Part shown: positions 12,289 through 22,800 of the stretch, piece after piece
Numbering within the stretch: position 1 is the stretch's first letter
How the letters are laid out: each line of letters begins with the position of its first letter
Assembly: GCA_964057225.1 (NCBI GenBank)
Contig: OZ059897.1
Location: 10,416,001 to 10,480,000, forward strand
DNA: 64,000 bases
From: Auanema rhodensis
Lineage: Eukaryota > Nematoda > Chromadorea > Rhabditida > Rhabditidae
Direction of reading: 5' to 3'
Position numbers and translations under genes: made by a program
Notes under the pieces: model-generated
What the model was told of the DNA's origin: nothing
What the model saw: the letters and a program-made list of their open reading frames with translations, nothing else
Databases searched by the model: none

Positions 12289-12360
12289 GCCCAAGTAGTA
12301 TAGTGGTTAGTACTCCACGTTGTGGCCGTGGCGACACAGGTTCGATTCCTGTCTTGGGCA
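12289..12360 (+). tRNA. tRNA-His: tRNA-His(GTG) L38
   Basis: Consensus; T4 terminator. Confidence 0.93.
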
Positions 12361-12620
12361 TCTTTTGTTTTGAAATTTAAATGCTATGAAATTATTGCTT
12401 GCTTGTCATGTTAGATTTGTTTGATTTAAATACTTATTTAAGTTCCAACAATTTTCGATTAAATCACGTTCAATTAACTGTATTGTTTTCAAAAATAAAG
12501 ACAAAATTCAACTTCTGTTCATTGAATTAGAATTTTCATGTTGTCACACAGAAATTGAAGAATCTTAGTTCATTTCAGTAACAATGAACACACTAACTTT
12601 GTTAAGTTGTTGTAATATCG

Positions 12621-12692
12621 GCCCAAGTAGTATAGTGATCAGTACTCCACGTTGTGGCCGTGGCGACACAGGTTCGATTCCTGTCTTGGGCA
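12621..12692 (+). tRNA. tRNA-His: tRNA-His(GTG) L39, D-loop variant
   Basis: G19A, T20aC. Confidence 0.65.
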
Positions 12693-12950
12693 TTTTTTGT
12701 TTTGAAATTTAAATGCTATGAAATTATTGCTTGCTTGTCATGTTAGATTTGTTCAATTTAAATACTTATTTAAGTTCCAACAATTTTCGATTAAATCACG
12801 TTAAATTAACTGTATTGTTTTCAAAAATAAAGACATCTTTCAATTTCTGGTCATTGAATTAGAATTTTCATGTTGTCACACAGGAAATGAAGAATCTTAG
12901 TTTATTTCAGTAACAATGAACACAATAATTTTGTTTAGTTTGTAATACCG

Positions 12951-13022
12951 GCCCAAGTAGTATAGTGGTTAGTACTCCGCGTTGTGGCCGTGGCGACACA
13001 GGTTCGATTCCTGTCTTGGGCA
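12951..13022 (+). tRNA. tRNA-His: tRNA-His(GTG) L40
   Basis: A29G, a wobble in the anticodon stem. Confidence 0.85.
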
Positions 13023-13282
13023 TTTTTTGTTTTGAAATTTAAATGCTATAAAATTATTGCTTGCTTGTCATGTTAGATTTGTTCAATTTAAATACTTATT
13101 TAAGTTCCAACAATTCTCGATTAAATCACGTTCATTTAACTGTATTGTTTGCAAAAATAAAGACAAAATTCAATTTCTGTTCATTGAATTAGAATTTTCA
13201 TGTTGTCACGCAGAAATTGAAGAATCTTAGTTCATTTCAGTAACAATGAACACACTATCTTTGTTAAGTTGTTGTAATATCG

Positions 13283-13354
13283 GCCCAAGTAGTATAGTGA
13301 TCAGTACTCCACGTTGTGGCCGTGGCGACACAGGTTCGATTCCTGTCTTGGGCA
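13283..13354 (+). tRNA. tRNA-His: tRNA-His(GTG) L41, D-loop variant
   Basis: G19A, T20aC. Confidence 0.65.
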
Positions 13355-13614
13355 TTTTTTGTTTTGAAATTTAAATGCTATAAAATTATTGCTTGCTTGT
13401 CATGTTAGATTTGTTCAATTTAAATACTTATTTAAGTTCCAACAATTCTCGATTAATTCACGTTCATTCAACTGTATTGTTTTCAAAAATAAAGACAAAA
13501 TTCAATTTCTGTTCATTGAATTAGAATTTTCATGTTGTCACACAGAAATTGAAGAATCTTAGTTCATTTCAGTAACAATGAACACACTAACTTTGTTAAG
13601 TTGTTGTAATATCG

Positions 13615-13686
13615 GCCCAAGTAGTATAGTGGTTAGTACTCCACGTTGTGGCCGTGGCGACACAGGTTCGATTCCTGTCTTGGGCA
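13615..13686 (+). tRNA. tRNA-His: tRNA-His(GTG) L42
   Basis: Consensus; T4 terminator. Confidence 0.93.
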
Positions 13687-13943
13687 TCTTTTGTTTTGAA
13701 ATTAAAATGCTATAAACATATTGCTTGCTTGTCATGTTAGATTTGTTTAATTCAAATACTTATTTAAGTTCTAATAATTTTTGATTTAATCACGTTCAAT
13801 TAACAGTATTGTTTTCAAAAATAAAGACAAAATTCAACTTCTGTTCATTGAATTAGAATTTTCATGTTGTCACACAGAAATTGAAGAATCTTAGTTCATT
13901 TCAGTAACAATGAACACACTAACTTTGTTAAGTTGTAATATCG

Positions 13944-14015
13944 GCCCAAGTAGTATAGTGGTTAGTACTCCACGTTGTGGCCGTGGCGACACAGGTTCGA
14001 TTCCTGTCTTGGGCA
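13944..14015 (+). tRNA. tRNA-His: tRNA-His(GTG) L43
   Basis: Consensus; T4 terminator; 329-bp unit upstream. Confidence 0.93.
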
Positions 14016-14273
14016 TCTTTTGTTTTGAAATTTAAATGCTATGAAATTATTGCTTGCTTGTCATGTTAGATTTGTTTAATTCAAATACTTATTTAAGTTC
14101 TAACAATTTTTGATTTAATCACGTTCAATTAACTGTATTGTTTTCAAAAATAAAGACATCTTTCAATTTCTGGTCATTGAATTAGAATTTTCATGTTGTC
14201 ACACAGGAAATGAAGAATCTTAGTTTATTTCAGTAACAATGAACACAATAATTTTGTTTAGTTTGTAATACCG

Positions 14274-14345
14274 GCCCAAGTAGTATAGTGGTTAGTACTC
14301 CGCGTTGTGGCCGTGGCGACACAGGTTCGATTCCTGTCTTGGGCA
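14274..14345 (+). tRNA. tRNA-His: tRNA-His(GTG) L44
   Basis: A29G. Confidence 0.85.
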
Positions 14346-14605
14346 TTTTTTGTTTTGAAATTTAAATGCTATAAAATTATTGCTTGCTTGTCATGTTAGA
14401 TTTGTTCAATTTAAATACTTATTTAAGTTCCAACAATTCTCGATTAAATCACGTTCATTTAACTGTATTGTTTGCAAAAATAAAGACAAAATTCAATTTC
14501 TGTTCATTGAATTAGAATTTTCATGTTGTCACGCAGAAATTGAAGAATCTTAGTTCATTTCAGTAACAATGAACACACTATCTTTGTTAAGTTGTTGTAA
14601 TATCG

Positions 14606-14677
14606 GCCCAAGTAGTATAGTGATCAGTACTCCACGTTGTGGCCGTGGCGACACAGGTTCGATTCCTGTCTTGGGCA
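14606..14677 (+). tRNA. tRNA-His: tRNA-His(GTG) L45, D-loop variant
   Basis: G19A, T20aC. Confidence 0.65.
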
Positions 14678-14937
14678 TTTTTTGTTTTGAAATTTAAATG
14701 CTATAAAATTATTGCTTACTTGTCATGTTAGATTTGTTCAATTTAAATACTTATTTAAGTTCCAACAATTCTCGATTAATTCACGTTCATTCAACTGTAT
14801 TGTTTTCAAAAATAAAGACAAAATTCAATTTCTGTTCATTGAATTAGAATTTTCATGTTGTCACACAGAAATTGAAGAATCTTAGTTCATTTCAGTAACA
14901 ATGAACACACTAACTTTGTTAAGTTGTTGTAATATCG

Positions 14938-15009
14938 GCCCAAGTAGTATAGTGGTTAGTACTCCACGTTGTGGCCGTGGCGACACAGGTTCGATTCCTG
15001 TCTTGGGCA
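14938..15009 (+). tRNA. tRNA-His: tRNA-His(GTG) L46
   Basis: Consensus; T4 terminator. Confidence 0.93.
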
Positions 15010-15269
15010 TCTTTTGTTTTGAAATTAAAATGCTATAAACATATTGCTTGCTTGTCATGTTAGATTTGTTTAATTCAAATACTTATTTAAGTTCTAATAA
15101 TTTTTGATTTAATCACGTTCAATTAACAGTATTGTTTTCAAAAATAAAGACATCTTTCAATTTTTGGTCATTGAATTAGAATTTTCATGTTGTCACACAG
15201 AAATTGAAGAATCTTAGTTCATTTCAGTAACAATGAACACACTAACTTTGTTAAGTTGTTGTAATATCG

Positions 15270-15341
15270 GCCCAAGTAGTATAGTGGTCAGTACTCCACG
15301 TTGTGGCCGTGGCGACACAGGTTCGATTCCTGTCTTGGGTG
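15270..15341 (+). tRNA. tRNA-His: tRNA-His(GTG) L47, C72T/A73G variant
   Basis: T20aC, C72T, A73G. Confidence 0.65.
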
Positions 15342-15601
15342 TTTTTTGTTTTGAAATTTAAATGCTATAAAATTATTGCTTGCTTGTCATGTTAGATTTG
15401 TTTGATTTAAATACTTATTTAAGTTCTAACAATTTTTGATTAAATCACGTTCAATTAACTGTATTGTTTTCAAGAATAAAGACAAAATTCAACTTCTGTT
15501 CATTGAATTAGAATTTTCATGTTGTCACACAGAAATTGAAGAATCTTAGTTCATTTCAGTAACAATGAACACACTAACTTTGTTAAGTTGTTGTAATATC
15601 G

Positions 15602-15673
15602 GCCCAAGTAGTATAGTGGTCAGTACTCCACGTTGTGGCCGTGGCGACACAGGTTCGATTCCTGTCTTGGGTG
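15602..15673 (+). tRNA. tRNA-His: tRNA-His(GTG) L48, C72T/A73G variant
   Basis: T20aC, C72T, A73G; same type as its left neighbour, a probable single-unit duplication. Confidence 0.65.
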
Positions 15674-15933
15674 TTTTTTGTTTTGAAATTTAAATGCTAT
15701 AAAATTATTGCTTGCTTGTCATGTTAGATTTGTTTGATTTAAATACTTATTTAAGTTCTAACAATTTTCGATTAAATCACGTTCAATTAACTGTATTGTT
15801 TTCAAGAATAAAGACAAAATTCAACTTCTGTTCATTGAATTAGAATTTTCATGTTGTCACACAGAAATTGAAGAATCTTAGTTCATTTCAGTAACAATGA
15901 ACACACTAACTTTGTTAAGTTGTTGTAATATCG

Positions 15934-16005
15934 GCCCAAGTAGTATAGTGGTTAGTACTCCACGTTGTGGCCGTGGCGACACAGGTTCGATTCCTGTCTT
16001 GGGCA
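15934..16005 (+). tRNA. tRNA-His: tRNA-His(GTG) L49
   Basis: Consensus. Confidence 0.95.
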
Positions 16006-16265
16006 TTTTTTGTTTTGAAATTTAAATGCTATAAAATTATTGCTTGCTTGTCATGTTAGATTTGTTTAATTTAAATACTTATTTAAGTTCCAACAATTTT
16101 CGATTAAATCACGTTCAATTAACTGTATTGTTTTCAAAAATAAAGACAAAATTCAACTTCTGTTCATTGAATTAGAAGTTTCATGTTGTCACACAGAAAT
16201 TGAAGAATCTTAGTTCATTTCAGTAACAATGAACACACTAACTTTGTTAAGTTGTTGTAATATCG

Positions 16266-16337
16266 GCCCAAGTAGTATAGTGATCAGTACTCCACGTTGT
16301 GGCCGTGGCGACACAGGTTCGATTCCTGTCTTGGGCA
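16266..16337 (+). tRNA. tRNA-His: tRNA-His(GTG) L50, D-loop variant
   Basis: G19A, T20aC; T4 terminator. Confidence 0.65.
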
Positions 16338-16597
16338 TCTTTTGTTTTGAAATTTAAATGCTATGAAATTATTGCTTGCTTGTCATGTTAGATTTGTTTG
16401 ATTTAAATACTTATTTAAGTTCTAACAATTTTCGATTAAATCACGTTCAATTAACTGTATTGTTTTCAAAAATAAAGACAAAATTCAATTTCTGTTCATT
16501 GAATTAGAATTTTCATGTTGTCACACAGAAATTGAAGAATCTTAGTTCATTTCAGTAACAATGAACACACTAACTTTGTTAAGTTGTTGTAATATCG

Positions 16598-16669
16598 GCC
16601 CAAGTAGTATAGTGGTTAGTACTCCACGTTGTGGCCGTGGCGACACAGGTTCGATTCCTGTCTTGGGCA
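16598..16669 (+). tRNA. tRNA-His: tRNA-His(GTG) L51
   Basis: Consensus. Confidence 0.95.
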
Positions 16670-16929
16670 TTTTTTGTTTTGAAATTTAAATGCTATAAAA
16701 TTATTGCTTGCTTGTCATGTTAGATTTGTTTAATTCAAATACTTATTTAAGTTCTAACAATTTTTGATTTAATCACGTTCAATTAACTGTATTGTTTTCA
16801 AAAATAAAGACATTTTTCAATTTCTGTTCATTGAATTAGAATTTTCATGTTGTCACACAGAAATTGAAGAATCTTAGTTCATTTCAGTAACAATGAACAC
16901 ACTAACTTTGTTAAGTTGTTGTAATATCG

Positions 16930-17001
16930 GCCCAAGTAGTATAGTGGTTAGTACTCCACGTTGTGGCCGTGGCGACACAGGTTCGATTCCTGTCTTGGGC
17001 A
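16930..17001 (+). tRNA. tRNA-His: tRNA-His(GTG) L52
   Basis: Consensus; T4 terminator. Confidence 0.93.
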
Positions 17002-17261
17002 TCTTTTGTTTTGAAATTTAAATGCTATGAAATTATTGCTTGCTTGTCATGTTAGATTTGTTTGATTTAAATACTTATTTAAGTTCTAACAATTTTCGAT
17101 TAAATCACGTTCAATTAACTGTATTGTTTTCAAAAATAAAGACAAAATTCAATTTCTGTTCATTGAATTAGAATTTTCATGTTGTCACACAGAAATTGAA
17201 GAATCTTAGTTCATTTCAGTAACAATGAACACACTAACTTTGTTAAGTTGTTGTAATATCG

Positions 17262-17333
17262 GCCCAAGTAGTATAGTGGTTAGTACTCCACGTTGTGGCC
17301 GTGGCGACACAGGTTCGATTCCTGTCTTGGGCA
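17262..17333 (+). tRNA. tRNA-His: tRNA-His(GTG) L53
   Basis: Consensus. Confidence 0.95.
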
Positions 17334-17591
17334 TTTTTTGTTTTGAAATTTAAATGCTATAAAATTATTGCTTGCTTGTCATGTTAGATTTGTTTAATTC
17401 AAATACTTATTTAAGTTCTAACAATTTTTGATTTAATCACGTTCAATTAACTGTATTGTTTTCAAAAATAAAGACATTTTTCAATTTCTGGTCATTGAAT
17501 TAGAATTTTCATGTTGTCACACAGGAAATGAAGAATCTTAGTTTATTTCAGTAACAATGAACACAATAATTTTGTTTAGTTTGTAATACCG

Positions 17592-17663
17592 GCCCAAGTA
17601 GTATAGTGGTTAGTACTCCACGTTGTGGCCGTGGCGACACAGGTTCGATTCCTGTCTTGGGCA
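17592..17663 (+). tRNA. tRNA-His: tRNA-His(GTG) L54
   Basis: Consensus. Confidence 0.95.
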
Positions 17664-17923
17664 TTTTTTGTTTTGAAATTTAAATGCTATAAAATTATTG
17701 CTTGCTTGTCATGTTAGATTTGTTCAATTTAAATACTTATTTAAGTTCCAACAATTCTCGATTAAATCACGTTCATTCAACTGTATTGTTTTCAAAAATA
17801 AAGACAAAATTCAATTTCTGTTCATTGAATTAGAATTTTCATGTTGTCACACAGAAATTGAAGAATCTTAGTTCATTTCAGTAACAATGAACACACTAAC
17901 TTTGTTAAGTTGTTGTAATATCG

Positions 17924-17995
17924 GCCCAAGTAGTATAGTGGTTAGTACTCCACGTTGTGGCCGTGGCGACACAGGTTCGATTCCTGTCTTGGGCA
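17924..17995 (+). tRNA. tRNA-His: tRNA-His(GTG) L55
   Basis: Consensus. Confidence 0.95.
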
Positions 17996-18255
17996 TTTTT
18001 TGTTTTGAAATTTAAATGCTATAAAATTATTGCTTGCTTGTCATGTTAGATTTGTTTAATTTAAATACTTATTTAAGTTCCAACAATTTTCGATTAAATC
18101 ACGTTCAATTAACTGTATTGTTTTCAAAAATAAAGACAAAATTCAACTTCTGTTCATTGAATTAGAATTTTCATGTTGTCACACAGAAATTGAAGAATCT
18201 TAGTTCATTTCAGTAACAATGAACACACTAACTTTGTTAAGTTGTTGTAATATCG

Positions 18256-18327
18256 GCCCAAGTAGTATAGTGGTTAGTACTCCACGTTGTGGCCGTGGCG
18301 ACACAGGTTCGATTCCTGTCTTGGGCA
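18256..18327 (+). tRNA. tRNA-His: tRNA-His(GTG) L56
   Basis: Consensus; T4 terminator. Confidence 0.93.
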
Positions 18328-18587
18328 TCTTTTGTTTTGAAATTTAAATGCTATGAAATTATTGCTTGCTTGTCATGTTAGATTTGTTTGATTTAAATAC
18401 TTATTTAAGTTCTAACAATTTTCGATTAAATCACGTTCAATTAACTGTATTGTTTTCAAAAATAAAGACAAAATTCAACTTCTGTTCATTGAATTAGAAT
18501 TTTCATGTTGTCACACAGAAATTGAAGAATCTTAGTTCATTTCAGTAACAATGAACACACTAACTTTGTTAAGTTGTTGTAATATCG

Positions 18588-18659
18588 GCCCAAGTAGTAT
18601 AGTGGTTAGTACTCCACGTTGTGGCCGTGGCGACACAGGTTCGATTCCTGTCTTGGGCA
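18588..18659 (+). tRNA. tRNA-His: tRNA-His(GTG) L57
   Basis: Consensus. Confidence 0.95.
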
Positions 18660-18919
18660 TTTTTTGTTTTGAAATTTAAATGCTATAAAATTATTGCTTG
18701 CTTGTCATGTTAGATTTGTTTAATTTAAATACTTATTCAAGTTCCAACAATTTTCGATTAAATCACGTTCAATTAACTGTATTGTTTTCAAAAATAAAGA
18801 CAAAATTCAACTTCTGTTCATTGAATTAGAATTTTCATGTTGTCACACAGAAATTGAAGAATCTTAGTTCATTTCAGTAACAATGAACACACTAACTTTG
18901 TTAAGTTGTTGTAATATCG

Positions 18920-18991
18920 GCCCAAGTAGTATAGTGATTAGTACTCCACGTTGTGGCCGTGGCGACACAGGTTCGATTCCTGTCTTGGGCA
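18920..18991 (+). tRNA. tRNA-His: tRNA-His(GTG) L58
   Basis: G19A only. Last copy before element 1, which begins 86 bp downstream. Confidence 0.7.
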
Positions 18992-19073
18992 TTTTTTGTT
19001 TTGAAATTTAAATGCTATGAAATTATTGCTTGCTTGTCATGTTAGATTTGTTCAATTTAAATACTTATTTAAG

Positions 19074-19077
19074 TTCC
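19074..19077. repeat. Target-site duplication of element 1, left copy
   Basis: TTCC, repeated at 30836-30839. The array unit reads on normally as AACAATTTTCG after the right copy. Confidence 0.8.
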
Positions 19078-19133
19078 CGTTCCATTATGGCTCTAACCCT
19101 GCAGTTACATATATAGGGTCTCCGAATGGAACG
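19078..19133 (-). repeat. Element 1 3' LTR, internally deleted (56 bp)
   Basis: The first 12 bases (CGTTCCATTATG) match the left end of the full LTR at 30470, and the remaining 44 (from GCTCTAACCC) match its right end up to 30835. About 310 bp between them are missing, with TG shared at the junction. The LTR polyadenylation signal lies in the missing part. Confidence 0.88.
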
Positions 19134-19830
19134 TGCCCTTTTTCAAAGATTGTCGCGACCTCGCGATATTTTAAACAAAAGTTTGGGCTTATATGTAACT
19201 GAGTTTTAGAGTTTAAATGTTTCAGCTTCACAATAACTATAGTATGATAGAGTTTTAATTAGTATAAAAACAAAATTACAATAATTCATAAGAAGTGTTC
19301 AATATAATATGAAGTGACGATGAATTAGAATATTATTAATTTCATAAATTAATTATCTCAATATTCAAGCATTTCTTAATAGAGATTGTAGAATAAGGGG
19401 CTAGTAATGAATGGGAATATGTTATTATTTTGACTAATGGTCTCAAGAAGTACTCATTTCTAAATTGAACCGAGATTATGATTTAATAATGTGTCTCAAT
19501 ATGTCTCCCAGAGTGAATCCTTGATTACTAATAGAGACTACCACTTAAGATGAAATTGTGGTTGATACGCCTACCAGTGTTTATCTCATCTTATTTGGAG
19601 AGGCACATGGAGCTCGGATGGTTGTCAAAATGTCCTCTAGTCCGCATAGGATTACGGTAACTTGGAACCATTAGTCATAACATCTCCTCGTTAAGAATTT
19701 GCCTTATTTTTCCTTTCTCAATCTCTATTAAATGCTATTTTTATTTTGAATGTTATTTAGCATAAATTTTTTTTTCTAATTCATCGTTATTTTGTTACAA
19801 TAATTTGAATAACGTAGCATTATCTTGTTG
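19134..19830. other. Noncoding 3' region of element 1
   Basis: 697 bp between the shortened 3' LTR and the end of pol. AT-rich; two adjacent TCGCGA/CGCGA palindromic steps lie near 19153-19166. I see no convincing ORF on either strand. Confidence 0.6.
19136..19144 (-). other. Polypurine tract of element 1
   Basis: Minus strand GAAAAAGGG, two bases from the 3' LTR, the usual plus-strand primer position. Confidence 0.65.
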
Positions 19831-22800
19831 TTATTCTTCTTCATTCCTCGGAAGCCATATTTCGTCTTCATTTTCATCTTCTGGCTCTGTATCTTTGCTA
19901 TCCTTGTTGTTCCTGTTGATCACTTCTATTATTTCGATGTCGCTATCTTCTTCTGCTTGACTTTCTCGAAATCTTGCGCGAGTGTTGTAAGAGATGTTTT
20001 GTGAAGCAGGAGAGAAGATTTTCAAGTTATTTTTGTGGATATCTTGTAGTTTTCCTGATGAATTTCTGATTTGAACTTTTGATCCTTCTACGTCGATGAC
20101 TTCGTATGGTCCATCATAGCTTTTCCGAAGCTTTTGGCCGATTTGGTGTGATTTTATAGTCGTCATCACCATGTCGCCCGGTTGAATGTCTCTATGGTGT
20201 GCTCTTTGCGTTCTATCTTTCTTCTTTTTCGCATTTTCTTGATTTTTAGCTATGCGGTTCTTTATTATTTCGTCTCTCTTGTCCATATCTGGTCTTCTTT
20301 GGAGTAATTCTTCAGAAATTTCTTGAATTTTGGTGATCGTTTCTGGTAATTCAGCGTCCATTGACATTCTGCATTCTTTACCGAATAATGCAATGTATGG
20401 CGCAATCCCTGTAGTCGCGTGCTGAATATTGTTAATAACAAAAGTGATTTTTGGTAATACAGTATCCCAGTCACTAAGGTCCTCTTTTAAGTAGTGGGTT
20501 AATTCTTCTTCGAGGGTTCTGTGAAGTCTTTCCACTTGTCCATTTGAGTTCTTTTGGTGTGGTAGTGTTGGTTCATGTTTGATTCCAAGTTTAGTACACA
20601 TTTCTTCGAACTTTTTAGATACAAAGTTCGAACCTCTATCGGTGATCAAGCAATGGGGTGGTCCAAAAATGTAAACGAAATGTCTTAGAAATCGGTCAAT
20701 TGTGATTTCCGTTGTTATTTGTGGTACAGCAATTGTTGTTGACCATTTTGTAAATGCGTCTTGCATGGTAATGACGTAGGTACAGTTTCTTTTTGAAGGG
20801 GGAAATGGTCCCATTACGTCCATGTGGACTCGTTCAAATGGCTTGCTTGGTATCTCAAAATGACCTATTGGTTGTACCGTCATGGAATGTGGATCTTTTT
20901 TTCTTTGAGCACATTTAATGCAGTTTTTGATAAATATAGTAATGTCGTTCTGCATATTTGTCCAATAGAATCTTTTTAGAATTGCTTCTTTTGGTTTAAT
21001 AATTCCTTGATGTGCTGCAATTGTAGGATCCTCATGAAAAACTTTGATTATTTCCTCAATTATGGGGTGTTCTTGTGGTATTACGATAGCGGGTTGTGGC
21101 TTTTTGTCTGTTGGTTTTGTATAGAGCAAGTCATTTATGACACAATATCTGTCATTAGCTGTCATGTTCTTTTGTGCTCTATATTCAATCTCCGCTATCG
21201 TCCGTTTTATCCAAGGGGTGTTTAGTTGAATTTTCTTTATTGTTGGTGTATTTATGGCGTTAATGTGAATTTCTTCCATTTTCTTCTTCTTTGTTACCGG
21301 CTTAGCATCGTTAGCTTCTTCACCTATATATCGAGATAGAGCATCGCATACTTTATTTAATTGGCCTGCGCGATATTTTATTTCAATATCATATACTTGG
21401 ATGACCAGCTGGAACTTCGCAAGACGACCAAATAAGTCTCTGCGTGTCATTAAGCTGGTAAGGGGTCGATGGTCCGTAATACATATAGTATGAGTTCCAA
21501 GAATGTATGTACGGAATTGATTTAATGCATATACAAGGCCTAATGCTTCTATCTCGATTGGTGCGTAGTTACGTTCGGCTTTAACTAGTTTTCTGCTTGC
21601 AAATGCGATAGGGTGTAGATTTTTCAGAGGCTGTTTTGGATCTTCCGGTTGTAATAATACAGCACCTATGGCGATGTTACTACCGTCGCTTTCAACTATA
21701 AACAAGCGGTCCGATTTAGGTGGGCTTAAAACGGGTGCCTGTATTAAACTTCTTTTAAGGAGGTCTAAAGCTTCTTTATGTTTGTGTTCCCATTTGAATT
21801 CAGTATCTGCCTTTGTCAGATCGTATAAAGGGCTTGCGATACGTGCAAAATCTTTCATGAATTTGCGAAAAAATCCAACCATTCCCAAGAATGCTCGTAC
21901 ACCTGTTGCATTCTTTGGTGCCGGATAATCTTGTATGGCGGCGACTTTTTGAGGGTCAGGTTTTATACCTTGACGTCTTACAATAAGTCCTAGAAATTTC
22001 ACTTCTGGTTGAGCAAAAGCGCATTTCTTAAGCTTTATCTTCATTCCCAATTCTTCTACTGCTTGCAGTAAATCATCGATATCTTTGAGATGTTGTTCTC
22101 TTGTATCAGATATAACTAATAGATCGTCCAAATAAACAAATAGTTTACAAGAACATTTACTTTGCAAATACCTTACTGCTGTTTGAAAGGTATGAGGGGC
22201 TCCACAAAGGCCTATCGGCATCCGTTTGTACTGGTATGTGCCGGATGTGGTCGTAAATGCTGTTAGTGGTCGATCTGATTTTCTCAAGGATATTTGAAAA
22301 AATCCTGACACTAAATCGAAGTTTGAGAAAAATTGGGCGCCTGCTGCCAAATCAACTATGTCAGAAATGCTTGGAATGACATAAGTTTGCTTGCGTGTGA
22401 CATTATTTAAAGCTCGAAAATCTGTCACAAACCTATACGTGTCATCTTTCTTCTTAACTAGTACTACAGGGCTATTAAATAGAGATGTAGAAGGCTCTAT
22501 TATGCCTTGCTCAAGCATTTCTTTGACTTGTTTTTCAATTTCTTCCTGTTTTCCTAAGGGAATACGTGTTATTCTCGGCTTTGGCATATCCATATCTGTT
22601 CTCAATGGTATGGTATGCTCAATAGGACCTTTAAATAAGCCTATTTTCCTGTCCTCGTTAAGAAATGCCTCACGATGGTTTTCAATTATTTTTGTAAGCT
22701 CGTGTTTTTCTTCTTTCGTGAGATCAGCATTCTCTAGATCAAGATCTTTTATGAAGTCTCTTGGAAAATATGGTAGTTTACTCTCCCAATCGGCTTCTGG

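Larger units (their letters stand above)
1..19077 (+). repeat. tRNA-His tandem array, left block (58 tRNA copies)
   Basis: Tandem units of 329, 330 or 332 bp, each with one tRNA-His gene (L1-L58) and about 260 bp of AT-rich spacer. The consensus tRNA folds fully: acceptor GCCCAAG/CTTGGGC, D stem GTAT/GTAC, anticodon stem CCACG/CGTGG with loop TTGTGGC (anticodon GTG), a 4-nt variable loop and T stem ACAGG/CCTGT, then A73. A box (TAGTATAGTGG) and B box (GGTTCGATTCC) match the pol III consensus, and a T6 or T4 run follows as terminator. All 58 copies keep the intact B box and 34 are fully consensus. Units 2 or 3 bp shorter have the upstream form GTTTAGTTTGTAATACC or lack one GTT. The array continues beyond the left edge of the window, and the last unit is cut by element 1. 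Confidence 0.97.

Noticed and set aside
1..19077. CRISPR-like or prokaryotic repeat interpretation
   Set aside because: Units are 332 bp with no unique spacers, and each contains a eukaryotic-type tRNA with pol III signals.
19017..19202. Plus-strand frame across the array/element 1 junction
   Set aside because: Spans the insertion boundary and shortened LTR; chance ORF.
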